Positions 1-8,396 of a stretch of DNA of 64,000 nucleotides are shown in pieces. The translations under genes were made by a program, and so were the position numbers. Position 1 is the stretch's first letter, and every line of letters begins with the position of its first letter. Source of the DNA: Terrabacter sp. Root181 (GTDB lineage Bacteria; Actinomycetota; Actinomycetes; Actinomycetales; Dermatophilaceae); contig NZ_LMHU01000001.1 of NCBI RefSeq assembly GCF_001428505.1, forward strand, positions 459,055 to 523,054, given 5' to 3'. Below the pieces are notes generated by a model. It was not told the origin of the DNA and did no database searches. It saw nothing but the letters and a program-made list of their open reading frames with translations.

Positions 1-162
1 GTGGACTTCCCGCCCGTGCTCGCGGCGCTCGAGGCCGTCGAGTTCACCGGACTCGTCGCCGTCGAGCTGCCCCGCCACGCCCACGCCGCGCCGTCGCTGG
101 CGGCCTCGAGCCTCGAGTTCCTCCGCACCGCCGCACGACGACCCCAGGAGGTGGGCCGATGA
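1..162 (+). CDS. 3' end of a sugar phosphate isomerase/epimerase-like TIM-barrel protein (partial)
   Basis: Only the last 53 codons lie in the window; the frame is open from base 1 to the TGA at 160-162. The tail contains 'GLVAVELPRHAHAAP' followed by a helix ending 'SSLEFLR', which resembles the last strand and C-terminal helix of xylose-isomerase-like TIM barrels. Its stop overlaps the ATG of eboA (ATGA), so it belongs to the same operon. Family TIM barrels of this kind accompany ebo clusters. The assignment rests on a short fragment and on context. Confidence 0.55.
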   Translation: MDFPPVLAALEAVEFTGLVAVELPRHAHAAPSLAASSLEFLRTAARRPQEVGR

Positions 163-737
163 CCCCCACGAACCCCACGACCAGCACGGACGCGCTCGCC
201 GAGGTCGCGAGCGACCCCGACACCATCGACCGGCACTTCCCAGCGGCGGCGCGCACCGCGGCCCGCGAGGGCCGTGACGGGGACGCCGCACGCGAGGCTC
301 TGCTGCTCGCGGTCCCCGGCCCGGCGGCATACGTCGTCGACGTCGTGCGTCGCGTCTACGACCACGGCGACGCGGCCGAGCGCCGGGCGGTCCTGCTCGC
401 GCTCCCGGCGCTCGACGCCCCCGACCGTCCCGACCCCATCGGCGACACCGCCCTCCCGATCGTCCGAGATGCCCTGCGCACCAACGACACCCGCCTCGTG
501 GCCGCTGCCCTCGGACCGTATGCCGCCGCGCACCTCGACGACGACGCCTGGCGCCAGGCGGTGCTCAAGGTGCTCTTCACCGGCATCCCGGTGGAGCAGG
601 TCGCCGGCCTGGCCGACCGTGCCGACGACGAGCTGGCCCGCATGGTCCGCGACTACGCCGCCGAGCGCGAGGCCGCCGGCCGAGTCGTGCCACCGGACGC
701 CCGAACCGTCCTCGCCCTTGCCCACCGAGCCGACTGA
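159..737 (+). CDS. eboA: EboA domain protein
   Basis: This 192-residue soluble protein carries the EboA family pattern in its C-terminal half: 'WRQAVLKVLFTGIPVEQV' (about residues 127-144), then 'GLADRADDELARMVRDYA' and 'EREAAGRVV'. A clear AGGAGGTG ribosome-binding site ends seven bases before the ATG, which overlaps the upstream stop. EboA has no known biochemical activity. In cyanobacteria and eustigmatophyte-associated bacteria the ebo genes are linked to moving a metabolite precursor across the membrane. No signal peptide or membrane segment is visible, so a cytoplasmic role is expected. Confidence 0.85.
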   Translation: MTPTNPTTSTDALAEVASDPDTIDRHFPAAARTAAREGRDGDAAREALLLAVPGPAAYVVDVVRRVYDHGDAAERRAVLLALPALDAPDRPDPIGDTALPIVRDALRTNDTRLVAAALGPYAAAHLDDDAWRQAVLKVLFTGIPVEQVAGLADRADDELARMVRDYAAEREAAGRVVPPDARTVLALAHRAD

Positions 738-746
738 GGAGCCACC

Positions 747-1631
747 GTGCGCATCTTCGACCCCCACATCCACATGACGTCCCGCACGACGGACGACTAC
801 CAGCGCATGCACGCCGCCGGCGTCCGCGCCGTCGTCGAGCCGTCGTTCTGGCTCGGCCAGCCGCGTACGAGCGTCGGCTCCTTCTGCGACTACTTCGACG
901 CGCTCCTCGGCTGGGAGCCGTTCCGCGCGTCGCAGTACGGCATCGCCCACCACGCGACGATCGGCCTCAATCCCAAGGAGGCGAACGACGCCCGCTGCCG
1001 CGAGGTCCTCGACGTGCTGCCGCGCTACCTCGCCAAGGACCGCGTCGTGGCCGTGGGCGAGCTCGGCTACGACTCGATGACGCCCGAGGAGGACGACGTC
1101 TTCGCCGCGCAGCTCGCGCTCGCCGCCGAGCACGAGCTGCCCGCCCTCGTGCACACCCCGCACCGCGACAAGCTCGCGGGCACGAGGCGCACCCTCGACG
1201 TCGTGCGCGAGTCGGCGCTCGAGCCCGGCGCCGTCCTCGTCGACCACCTCAACGAGATGACGGTGGACGTCGTGGCCGAGTCCGGTTGCTGGATGGGCTT
1301 CTCCGTCTACCCGGACACGAAGATGGACGAGCACCGGATGGTCGAGATCCTGCGCCGCCACGGCCTCGACCGGATGATCGTCAACTCGGCCGCCGACTGG
1401 GGCAACAGCGACCCCCTCAAGACGCGCCGCGTCGCCGAGACCATGCTCGCCGCGGGCTACACGCCCGACGACGTCGACCGGGTGCTGTGGCGCAACCCCG
1501 TCGAGTTCTACGGACAGAGCGGGCGGCTCGAGCTCCCCGAGACGCAGGCGCCGGGGGCGTCCGAGGGTGAGCTCGTCGCAGCCGGCGCCACGTTCATGGG
1601 CAACTCCGTGCTCCGCGGCGCGAGGGAGTGA
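747..1631 (+). CDS. eboB: TatD-family metal-dependent hydrolase, ebo-cluster type
   Basis: A 294-residue amidohydrolase-fold protein starting at a GTG nine bases after eboA. Metal-ligand positions of TatD enzymes are visible: the N-terminal HxH in 'FDPHIHM' (H7, H9), Glu105 in 'VGELGYD', His136 in 'LVHTPHR', His167 in 'VDHLNE' and Asp217 in 'NSAADWGN'. TatD proteins are metal-dependent phosphoesterases or deoxyribonucleases, but the substrate of the ebo member is unknown. Position between eboA and eboE, with gaps of nine and three bases, places it in one transcript. The family call is firm; the eboB name rests on context. Confidence 0.85.
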   Translation: MRIFDPHIHMTSRTTDDYQRMHAAGVRAVVEPSFWLGQPRTSVGSFCDYFDALLGWEPFRASQYGIAHHATIGLNPKEANDARCREVLDVLPRYLAKDRVVAVGELGYDSMTPEEDDVFAAQLALAAEHELPALVHTPHRDKLAGTRRTLDVVRESALEPGAVLVDHLNEMTVDVVAESGCWMGFSVYPDTKMDEHRMVEILRRHGLDRMIVNSAADWGNSDPLKTRRVAETMLAAGYTPDDVDRVLWRNPVEFYGQSGRLELPETQAPGASEGELVAAGATFMGNSVLRGARE

Positions 1632-1634
1632 GCC

Positions 1635-2825
1635 GTGCGCCTGCTCCACGCCGACGGCCAGACCGTCCACGTCGCGTACTGCACCAACGTCCACCCGGGC
1701 GAGGACCTCGACACGATCATCGGGCAGCTCGACCGCTTCGCGCTGCCCGTACGCCGTCACCTCGGCAGCGATGTCCTCGGCCTCGGTCTGTGGCTGAGCG
1801 CTCCCGTCGCCCGTGGCCTCGCCGGTGACCCGCGACAGACCGACCGCCTCCGCGCCGCGCTCGACGGGCGCGGCCTCGAGGTCGTCACCCTCAACGGGTT
1901 CCCCTACCGCGGCTTCCAGGACGAGGTGGTCAAGCACCGCGTCTACCACCCCGACTGGACCGAGCCGGCCCGCCTGGCCTACACGACCGACCTCACCGAG
2001 GTGCTGGCCCGGCTGCTGCCCGACGACGCGGCCCGCGGCAGCATCTCCACCCTCCCGCTGGGCTGGCGGCACCCGTGGTTCGGCGACCGGCAGGTGCTCG
2101 CCGCCGAGCAGCTCGACCGGCTCGCCGACCACCTGCATGCCCTGCGGGAGCGCACCGGCCGCGAGATCCGGGTCGGCCTCGAGCCCGAGCCCGGCTGCGT
2201 CATCGAGACGACGACCGAGCTCGTCGACCGGATGGCGGGCTGGGACGAGGACGTCCTGGGCGTCTGCCTCGACCTGTGCCACCTCGCCGTCGGCTTCGAG
2301 GACGCCGCCGTCGCGGTCCCGCGGCTCTCCGCCGCCGGTCGGCGGGTCGTCAAGGCCCAGGTGTCGGCCGCGCTGCACGTCGAGCACCCCGGCGACCCGG
2401 CCACCCGCGCGACGCTCGCGGCCTTCGACGAGGACCGCTTCCTCCACCAGACCCGGGCCCGTGGCGACGCCGGCCAGCTGCGGGCGCGCGACGACCTCGG
2501 CGACGTCCTCGGGGGCACGCGACCCCTCGACCCGTGCCCCGGTGGGGTCGAGCAGCCGTGGCGGGTCCACTTCCACGTGCCGCTCGACCACGCCCCCGAG
2601 CCGCCGCTCGCCGCCACGACCGCAGACCTGCGGCACTCGCTCGACGTCCTCGTCGGCGGAGACACCGCCCTGACCGACCATCTCGAGGTCGAGACCTACA
2701 CGTGGACGGTCGTCCCGCAGGCGGTGCGCCCGTCCGACGACGCAGCCCTGGCCGTGAGCATCGCCGGCGAGCTCGCCTGGCTGCGCGACACCCTCATCGA
2801 CCTCGGACTCAAGGAGCCCGCATGA
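1635..2825 (+). CDS. eboE: Metabolite traffic protein EboE (TIM barrel)
   Basis: A 396-residue xylose-isomerase-like TIM barrel. The N-terminal 'YCTNVHPGEDLDTII' and 'LGLGLWLS' are characteristic of EboE, as are 'LNGFPYRGF' around residues 76-84 and the 'GLEPEPGCVIETT' acidic strand that supplies metal ligands. The start is GTG three bases after eboB, and the stop overlaps the eboF ATG. EboE is a conserved part of ebo operons, for which a role in metabolite export or trafficking is proposed without a defined reaction. No membrane segment is present. Confidence 0.88.
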   Translation: MRLLHADGQTVHVAYCTNVHPGEDLDTIIGQLDRFALPVRRHLGSDVLGLGLWLSAPVARGLAGDPRQTDRLRAALDGRGLEVVTLNGFPYRGFQDEVVKHRVYHPDWTEPARLAYTTDLTEVLARLLPDDAARGSISTLPLGWRHPWFGDRQVLAAEQLDRLADHLHALRERTGREIRVGLEPEPGCVIETTTELVDRMAGWDEDVLGVCLDLCHLAVGFEDAAVAVPRLSAAGRRVVKAQVSAALHVEHPGDPATRATLAAFDEDRFLHQTRARGDAGQLRARDDLGDVLGGTRPLDPCPGGVEQPWRVHFHVPLDHAPEPPLAATTADLRHSLDVLVGGDTALTDHLEVETYTWTVVPQAVRPSDDAALAVSIAGELAWLRDTLIDLGLKEPA

Positions 2826-4228
2826 ACACCCTGAGCACCCGGCCCACGAAGGTCCTGCTCCTCGACGTCGTCGGCCTGACGCCCCGCGCCCTCGCCGACA
2901 TGCCACGGCTGCGCCACCTCGCCGAGTCGGGCTGGCAGGCGCCGCTCGAGACCGTGCTGCCGGCCGTCACGTGCTCGGTGCAGTCGACGATGCTCACCGG
3001 GCGACCGGTCGCCGAGCACGGCGCGGTGGGCAACGGGTGGTACTTCCGCGACCTCGGCGAGGTCTTCCTGTGGCGCCAGCACAACGCGCTCGTCGCCGGG
3101 GAGAAGGTCTGGGATGCCCTGCGCCGCAGTCACCCCGGAGCCCGCGTGGCCAACGTGTGCTGGTGGTACGCGATGGGCATGGACGTCGACTCGATCGTCA
3201 CGCCGCGCCCGGTCTACCACGCCGACGGCCGCAAGTCGCCTGACTGCTACACGCGCCCGGCGGCGCTGCACGACCGGCTCACCGAGCGGCTCGGGGCCTT
3301 CCCGCTCTTCCACTACTGGGGGCCCACCGCGTCCATCGCGTCGTCGCGCTGGATCATCGAGGCGACCCGCATCCTGCTCCCGGAGCACGACCTGACGCTC
3401 TCCTACGTGCCGCACCTCGACTACGACCTCCAGCGCTTCGGCCCGGAGTCGCCCGAGGCCCGGGCCGCCGCCCGAGAGCTCGACGCGGCCCTCGCGCCCC
3501 TGCTCGACGACGCCGAGCGCCTCGGCGTCAGTGTCGTCGTCGTCAGCGAGTACGGCATCACGGCCGTCGACGAGCCCGTCGACGTCAACCGGGTGCTGCG
3601 CCGGGCGGGCCTGCTCGACGTGCACACGCAGGCCGGGATGGAGTACCTCGACCCGTGGGCGTCGGAGGCGTTCGCCGTCGCCGACCACCAGGTCGCCCAC
3701 GTCTACGTCCGCGACGAGGCCCGTCTCGACGAGGTGCGGGCCCTGCTCGCCGCCACCCCGGGCGTCGACCACGTGCTCGACCGGGCCGGCCAGGCGGCCT
3801 ACGGCCTCGACCACGAGCGCAGCGGCGACCTCGTCCTCGTCGCGGAGCCGCGCGCGTGGTTCACGTACTACTACTGGCTCGACGACGAGCGGGCGCCCGA
3901 CTTCGCGCGCGGCGTCGAGATCCACCGCAAGCCCGGCTACGACCCCGCCGAGCTCTTCTTCGACCCCGCCGACCGCTCCGCCAGGGCCCGCGCCGGGCTC
4001 GGGCTCGTGCGCAAGAAGCTCGGCCTCCGGTATGCCATGAAGGTCGTCCCGCTCGACCCGCGGTGGGTGCGGGGCAGCCACGGACGGCTGCCCGACGACC
4101 CCACGGACGGACCCGTCGTCATCACCTCCGACGCGGCCCTGCGCCGTGAGACGGTGGCGGCAGCGGACGTCCACGACCTCGTCCTCGAGGCCGCGGGCGC
4201 CACCGTCGCCGCACCAAGCTCCCACTGA
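2822..4228 (+). CDS. eboF: Alkaline-phosphatase-superfamily nucleotide pyrophosphatase/phosphodiesterase-like protein
   Basis: The ATG at 2822 overlaps the eboE stop (ATGA), giving 468 residues; a longer open frame upstream is only the shadow of eboE. Features of the superfamily include a metal Asp in 'LLLDVVG' (D15), the nucleophile loop 'LPAVTCSVQSTMLTG' with Thr50, 'PHLDYDLQRFG' near residue 197, 'VVSEYGI' near 240 and 'VADHQVAHV' near 286. The usual Asp-His pair at the 240 site reads Ser-Glu, as I recall for ebo-associated members. It is likely a phosphate-ester or phosphodiester hydrolase acting on the cluster's metabolite. No signal peptide is seen. Confidence 0.82.
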   Translation: MNTLSTRPTKVLLLDVVGLTPRALADMPRLRHLAESGWQAPLETVLPAVTCSVQSTMLTGRPVAEHGAVGNGWYFRDLGEVFLWRQHNALVAGEKVWDALRRSHPGARVANVCWWYAMGMDVDSIVTPRPVYHADGRKSPDCYTRPAALHDRLTERLGAFPLFHYWGPTASIASSRWIIEATRILLPEHDLTLSYVPHLDYDLQRFGPESPEARAAARELDAALAPLLDDAERLGVSVVVVSEYGITAVDEPVDVNRVLRRAGLLDVHTQAGMEYLDPWASEAFAVADHQVAHVYVRDEARLDEVRALLAATPGVDHVLDRAGQAAYGLDHERSGDLVLVAEPRAWFTYYYWLDDERAPDFARGVEIHRKPGYDPAELFFDPADRSARARAGLGLVRKKLGLRYAMKVVPLDPRWVRGSHGRLPDDPTDGPVVITSDAALRRETVAAADVHDLVLEAAGATVAAPSSH

Positions 4229-4270
4229 CCCGTCACCCAGCAACCCACATCAGCAACAAGGAGATCCACG

Positions 4271-5281
4271 ATGGCCCGACCGATCACCCTCTTCACCGGA
4301 CAGTGGGCCGACCTGCCCTTCGAGGAGGTGTGCCGCCTCGCGGGGGAGTGGGGCTACGACGGCCTCGAGATCGCCTGCTGGGGCGACCACTTCGAGGTCG
4401 ACCGGGCCCTGTCTGAGGACAGCTACATCGAGTCCCGGCGCGAGATCCTCGAGCGGCACGGCCTCAAGGTCTGGGCCATCTCGAACCACCTCGTCGGACA
4501 GGCCGTCTGCGACGACCCCATCGACCAGCGCCACCGGGACATCCTTCCCGCCGCCCTGTGGGGCGACGGCGACCCCGAGGGGGTGCGGCAGCGCGCGGCC
4601 GAGCGGATGGCCGACACGGCCCGCGCCGCGGCGAGGCTCGGCGTCGACACCGTCATCGGCTTCACCGGGTCGGCGATCTGGAAGTACGTCGCGATGTTCC
4701 CGCCGGTCGGGGACGACGTCATCCAGGAGGGCTACGCCGACTTCGCCCGCCGCTGGCACCCGATCCTCGACGTCTTCGACGAGGTGGGCGTGCGGTTCGC
4801 GCACGAGGTCCACCCGAGCGAGATCGCCTACGACTACTGGAGCACCGTCGCGACGCTCGAGGCGATCGGCCACCGCGAGGCGTTCGGCCTCAACTGGGAC
4901 CCGAGCCACATGGTGTGGCAGGACCTCGACCCGGCCGGCTTCATCTGGGACTTCAAGGACCGGATCTACCACGTCGACTGCAAGGACACCCGCAAGCGGA
5001 TCGGCAACGGCCGCAACGGTCGTCTCGGCTCGCACCTGCCGTGGGGCGACCCGCGGCGGGGCTGGGACTTCGTCTCGACCGGCCACGGGGACGTGCCGTG
5101 GGAGGACTGCTTCCGCACCCTGAACGCCATCGGCTACGACGGACCGATCTCGATCGAGTGGGAGGACGCCGGCATGGACCGCCTCGTCGGTGCCCCTGGC
5201 GCGCTCGAGTACGTCCGCGCCCTCAACTTCGAGCGACCCACCGCCTCGTTCGACGCCGCCTTCAGCAGCAGCAAGGACTGA
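4271..5281 (+). CDS. Sugar phosphate isomerase/epimerase (IolE-like TIM barrel)
   Basis: A 336-residue TIM barrel with a strong AAGGAGA ribosome-binding site and ATG, 42 bases after eboF. Metal-site motifs of the family are present in order: '[11 protein letters not shown]' (Glu), 'NWDPSHMVW' (Asp, His), 'YHVDCKD' (His, Asp) and the final 'PISIEWED' (Glu). The product therefore probably binds a divalent ion and isomerises or epimerises a sugar or cyclitol. Its location makes it an accessory of the ebo operon and its last gene. The exact substrate cannot be read from sequence. Confidence 0.85.
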   Translation: MARPITLFTGQWADLPFEEVCRLAGEWGYDGLEIACWGDHFEVDRALSEDSYIESRREILERHGLKVWAISNHLVGQAVCDDPIDQRHRDILPAALWGDGDPEGVRQRAAERMADTARAAARLGVDTVIGFTGSAIWKYVAMFPPVGDDVIQEGYADFARRWHPILDVFDEVGVRFAHEVHPSEIAYDYWSTVATLEAIGHREAFGLNWDPSHMVWQDLDPAGFIWDFKDRIYHVDCKDTRKRIGNGRNGRLGSHLPWGDPRRGWDFVSTGHGDVPWEDCFRTLNAIGYDGPISIEWEDAGMDRLVGAPGALEYVRALNFERPTASFDAAFSSSKD

Positions 5282-5307
5282 CGCCCGTCGCCCCGGCGGT
5301 CTACCGT
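5278..5307 (+). promoter_or_regulatory. Candidate leaderless promoter of the VOC gene
   Basis: A CTGACG hexamer at 5278-5283, an 18-base spacer and TACCGT at 5302-5307 lie directly before the ATG at 5314. Only six bases separate the -10 element from the start codon and there is no ribosome-binding site, so transcription probably begins at the A of the ATG. Inferred from pattern only. Confidence 0.5.
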
Positions 5308-5313
5308 CGGGGC

Positions 5314-5685
5314 ATGGGACTCGTCCAGATCGCCCAGCACGCCGACGACCTCGGGCGGGCCACCGCCTTCTACCGTCACCTGCTCGGTGCCGAACCGCTC
5401 GCGACGTACGACCCGCCGGGTCTCGTCTTCTTCGACCTCGGCGGCGTGCGGCTGCTGCTCGACCGGGGCGCGCCGACCGCCCTGCACTACCTGCGGGTCG
5501 ACGACATCGACGCCACGGTCGAGCGGCTGCGCTCCGCCGGTGTCGAGGTGCGCAGCGAGCCGCGCGTCATCTTCGGCCACGACGATGACACGCTGGGGCC
5601 GGCCGGGACCGACGAGTGGATGGCGTTCGTCGTCGACTCCGAGGGCAACCTCGTCGGGCTCGTCGAGCAGCGACCGCGTGGCTGA
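5314..5685 (+). CDS. VOC (glyoxalase/bleomycin-resistance fold) family protein
   Basis: A 123-residue single VOC module with paired beta-alpha-beta units: 'IAQHADDLGRATAFYRHLL' at the N-terminus, 'LHYLRVDDIDATVERL' in the middle and 'EWMAFVVDSEGNLVGLVE' at the end. Candidate metal ligands are His10 and Glu in the final strand. VOC proteins include glyoxalases, dioxygenases and drug-binding proteins, and this one cannot be placed further. It appears to have its own leaderless promoter, separating it from the ebo operon upstream. Confidence 0.8.
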   Translation: MGLVQIAQHADDLGRATAFYRHLLGAEPLATYDPPGLVFFDLGGVRLLLDRGAPTALHYLRVDDIDATVERLRSAGVEVRSEPRVIFGHDDDTLGPAGTDEWMAFVVDSEGNLVGLVEQRPRG

Positions 5686-5696
5686 GCCGCGCGATC

Positions 5697-5722
5697 TGTC
5701 GATTCCGCGGGACGGCGTTCGT
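5697..5722 (+). promoter_or_regulatory. Predicted ECF42 sigma-factor promoter
   Basis: TGTCGATTCC at 5697-5706, ten bases, then GTTCGT at 5717-5722. The same two blocks with the same ten-base spacing stand before the other DGPF/ECF42 operon at 19194-19219 on the minus strand. TGTCGA is, as I recall, the -35 signature of ECF42 promoters, so autoregulation by the downstream sigma factor is likely. The leader to the GTG at 5792 would be about 60 bases. Confidence 0.7.
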
Positions 5723-5791
5723 GTAGAGGGTGCAGGGCGCACACCAGGGGCGCCCCGGACCCGCCGGCAGCGCCGGCAGGAGGAGTTCACC

Positions 5792-6175
5792 GTGAAGACC
5801 TACCTCATCAGCCTCTTCTCGCCCGACGGCCCGCCGCCGGAGGACCTCGACCTGACGACGGTCATGGCCGACCTCGAGCTCGTCAACGCCGACATCCGCG
5901 CAGCCGGTGGCTGGGTCTTCGCGGGTGGCCTCGCCGACCAGGGGAGTGCGACGACGATCCGCCGCCCGCGCGACTCCGTCGCCGACGCCGTGCTCACCGA
6001 CGGGCCCTTCGCCGAGGCCAAGGAGCATCTCGGGGGCCTGACGATCCTGCGCTCCGACGACTACGACGTCGTGCTCGGCTGGGCCGAGCGGATCGCCGGA
6101 GCGACCGGCCTGCCCGTCGAGGTCCGCCCGTTCCAGGGCGAGGGCGACCCCGGCCAGGCACCGACCGACCGGTGA
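5792..6175 (+). CDS. YCII/DGPF domain protein, partner of ECF42 sigma factor
   Basis: A 127-residue YCII-fold protein with the diagnostic 'LTDGPFAEAKEHLGG' near residues 69-83. An AGGAGG site precedes the GTG at 5792. DGPF proteins are almost always encoded next to ECF42 sigma factors, and here the sigma gene follows after 13 bases. The protein's role is unknown; a part in sensing or in the sigma factor's stress response is supposed from gene pairing. A paralogous pair lies at 17434-19131. Confidence 0.88.
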   Translation: MKTYLISLFSPDGPPPEDLDLTTVMADLELVNADIRAAGGWVFAGGLADQGSATTIRRPRDSVADAVLTDGPFAEAKEHLGGLTILRSDDYDVVLGWAERIAGATGLPVEVRPFQGEGDPGQAPTDR

Positions 6176-6188
6176 CGGCTCGGTCGAC

Positions 6189-7433
6189 ATGACGGTCTCA
6201 GGCGCGGACATCGCGCGGGTCTTCCGGACCGAGTACGGCCGCGCGGTGTCGGTGCTCATCCGGGCGCTGGGCGACATCGACCTCGCCGAGGAGGCCGTGC
6301 AGGACGCCTTCACCGTCGCCGTCGAGCGCTGGCCCCGAGAGGGTATGCCGCCGAGTCCCGCCGGCTGGATCATCACGACCGCGCGCCGCCGGGCCATCGA
6401 CCGGCTGCGCCGGGAGTCGACGCGGGAGGCCCGCCAGGCGGAGGCGGTCGCGCTGCACGCGCCGGACGAGGGCTCCGGACTCCCGGAGGAGGGACCCGTG
6501 AGGGACGAACGACTGCGGCTCGTCTTCACCTGCTGCCACCCGGCGCTCTCGCGGGAGGCGCAGGTCGCGCTGACGCTCCGGCTGCTGGGGGGCCTGACCA
6601 CGCCGGAGATCGCGCACGCCTTCCTCGTGCCCGAGGCGACGATGGCGCAGCGGATCGTGCGGGCCAAGAGCAAGATCCGCTCGGCCGGTATCCCCTACCG
6701 GGTGCCACGCGACGAGGACCTCCCGGCCCGGCTCGCCTCCGTGCTCGCGGTGCTCTACCTCGTGTTCACCGAGGGGCACACCGCCACGGCCGGCGACGAC
6801 CTCGGCCGACCGGACCTCGCCGCCGAGGCGATCCGGCTCGGCCGCGTGCTCGTCGAGCTGATGCCCGACGAGCCGGAGGCCATGGGACTGCTGGCCCTCA
6901 TGCTGCTGACGGAGGCCCGGCGCCCGGCGCGCACCGACGCCGCGGGAGACCTCGTCCTGCTCGCCGACCAGGACCGCTCGCTCTGGGACGCCGCCCTCGT
7001 CGCCGAGGGCCACGCGCTCGTACGCCGGTGCCTGCGCCGGGGCGCCCCCGGCCCCTACCAGCTGCAGGCCGCGGTCAACGCCGTGCACACGAGCGCGGCG
7101 ACCGCCGCCGACACCGACTGGTCGCAGGTCGTCGCGCTCTACGACCACCAGCTGCGCATCGCCCCGACCGACGTCGTCCGGCTCAACCGGGCCGTCGCCG
7201 TGGCCGAGCTCGACGGACCACAGGCTGCCCTCGCCCTGCTCGACGGCATCGACCTCGAGGGCTACGTCGCCTTCCACGTCGTGCGGGCCGAGCTGCTCGG
7301 CCGCCTGGAGCGGTGGCCCGAGTCGGCCGCCGAGTGGGAACGCGCCGCCGGGCTCAGCGACAACGCCCCCGAGTCGCGGCACCTGCGGGCCCGTGCCGCC
7401 GGAGCTGCCGCGCGGGCAGGTGACCGGCGGTAA
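6189..7433 (+). CDS. ECF42-type RNA polymerase sigma factor with C-terminal TPR-like domain
   Basis: A 414-residue sigma factor, much longer than a typical ECF protein. Region 2 is in residues 8-80 ('DIDLAEEAVQDAFTVAVERW', 'GWIITTARRRAIDRLRR'). The family signature 'LVFTCCHPALSREAQ' and a region 4 helix-turn-helix ('LTTPEIAHAFLVPEATM') follow at about 110-165. Residues 200-410 are an alpha-helical TPR-like extension thought to replace an anti-sigma factor. It is cotranscribed with the DGPF gene, and the upstream promoter carries the presumed ECF42 recognition sequence. Confidence 0.9.
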   Translation: MTVSGADIARVFRTEYGRAVSVLIRALGDIDLAEEAVQDAFTVAVERWPREGMPPSPAGWIITTARRRAIDRLRRESTREARQAEAVALHAPDEGSGLPEEGPVRDERLRLVFTCCHPALSREAQVALTLRLLGGLTTPEIAHAFLVPEATMAQRIVRAKSKIRSAGIPYRVPRDEDLPARLASVLAVLYLVFTEGHTATAGDDLGRPDLAAEAIRLGRVLVELMPDEPEAMGLLALMLLTEARRPARTDAAGDLVLLADQDRSLWDAALVAEGHALVRRCLRRGAPGPYQLQAAVNAVHTSAATAADTDWSQVVALYDHQLRIAPTDVVRLNRAVAVAELDGPQAALALLDGIDLEGYVAFHVVRAELLGRLERWPESAAEWERAAGLSDNAPESRHLRARAAGAAARAGDRR

Positions 7434-7436
7434 CCT
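7431..7436 (+). promoter_or_regulatory. Candidate leaderless -10 element
   Basis: TAACCT, overlapping the stop of the sigma-factor gene, lies six bases before the ATG at 7443, with no ribosome-binding site between. No convincing -35 hexamer is seen, so support is modest. Confidence 0.35.
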
Positions 7437-7442
7437 GCGGTC

Positions 7443-8384
7443 ATGACGACCCCGCCGTCCACCGCACCGACCGACATCGCGTCCCCCTGGGGAGGGGTCG
7501 GTCGCACCCTCGACCTCGACGGCCCCGTGCACTGGGTCGACTTCGGCGGTCCGGACACCGAGCCGGGCGCGACCGAGCCGGCCCCGGTCGTCCTCGTGCA
7601 CGGCCTCGGCGGTTCGCACCTCAACTGGGTCGGCATCGCACCGGCGCTCGCTGCACGTCGCCGGGTCGTCGCGATCGACCTGCCCGGCTTCGGGCTGACC
7701 CCGGCCCTCGGACGCGCGACGAGCGTCAACCACAACGCCGCCCTGCTCAGCCGATTCATCCACGAGGTGCTCGGGCGCCCGGTCGTCCTCGTCGGCAACT
7801 CGATGGGCGGCATGGTGAGCCTCCTGCTCGCCGACCGCCGCCCCGAGCAGGTCGCGGGCCTCGCCCTCGTCGACCCCGCGCTGCCCAACCCCGGCGCGCG
7901 GCCCGACCCCCAGGTCGCCGCGACCTTCGCGATGTATGCCGTGCCGCGGGTCGGCGAGCTCGTGCTGACCCGCTACAACAAGAGCGTCTCGGACCGCCAG
8001 CGCGTGCTCGGCACCGTGGCGCTCTGCTTCGCCGACCCGTCCCGCGCCGACGTCGACGTCGTCGAGGCCGGCGTGGAGCTCGCAGCCTGGCGCCGGTCGC
8101 TCCCGGACCCCGAGGGCGAGTTCCTCGGTGCCGCGCGGTCGCTGCTGCGTGTGCTCCGCGGACGGCGCGAGTACGACCGGATCATGCGGGACCTCGACCG
8201 GCCGGTGCTGCTCATCCACGGGACCCGGGACCGCCTCGTGCCCGTCTCGGCCGCCCGCCGCGCGGCGCGGCTCAACCCGGCGTGGCGCACGGCCTACCTC
8301 GAGGGGATGGGGCACACGCCGCAGCTCGAGTCGCCGGAGGACGTGCTCGGGCACCTCGAGCCGTGGCTGGAGTCGCTCGACTGA
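7443..8384 (+). CDS. Alpha/beta hydrolase
   Basis: A 313-residue hydrolase of the alpha/beta fold. The oxyanion motif 'VLVHGLGGSH' (about residues 49-58), the nucleophile elbow 'VGNSMGGM' (Ser about 121), the acid in 'HGTRDRLV' and the catalytic His in 'GMGHTPQLESP' are all in the expected order. There is a lid-like insertion between the elbow and the acid. It could be an esterase, lipase or C-C hydrolase; sequence does not decide. No signal peptide is visible, so it should be cytoplasmic. Confidence 0.87.
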   Translation: MTTPPSTAPTDIASPWGGVGRTLDLDGPVHWVDFGGPDTEPGATEPAPVVLVHGLGGSHLNWVGIAPALAARRRVVAIDLPGFGLTPALGRATSVNHNAALLSRFIHEVLGRPVVLVGNSMGGMVSLLLADRRPEQVAGLALVDPALPNPGARPDPQVAATFAMYAVPRVGELVLTRYNKSVSDRQRVLGTVALCFADPSRADVDVVEAGVELAAWRRSLPDPEGEFLGAARSLLRVLRGRREYDRIMRDLDRPVLLIHGTRDRLVPVSAARRAARLNPAWRTAYLEGMGHTPQLESPEDVLGHLEPWLESLD

Positions 8385-8396
8385 GCGAGCCCCGCG

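Noticed and set aside
2075-2821. Upstream extension of the eboF frame
   Set aside because: It runs through eboE and encodes an Arg/Pro-rich sequence; homology begins at the ATG at 2822.
2696-4243. 515-codon minus-strand open frame
   Set aside because: It is antisense to eboF; high GC at third positions keeps the opposite strand open. No ribosome-binding site and no recognisable motifs.
6198-8354. 718-codon minus-strand open frame
   Set aside because: Shadow of the sigma-factor and hydrolase genes, rich in Arg, Gly, His and Val with no domain.
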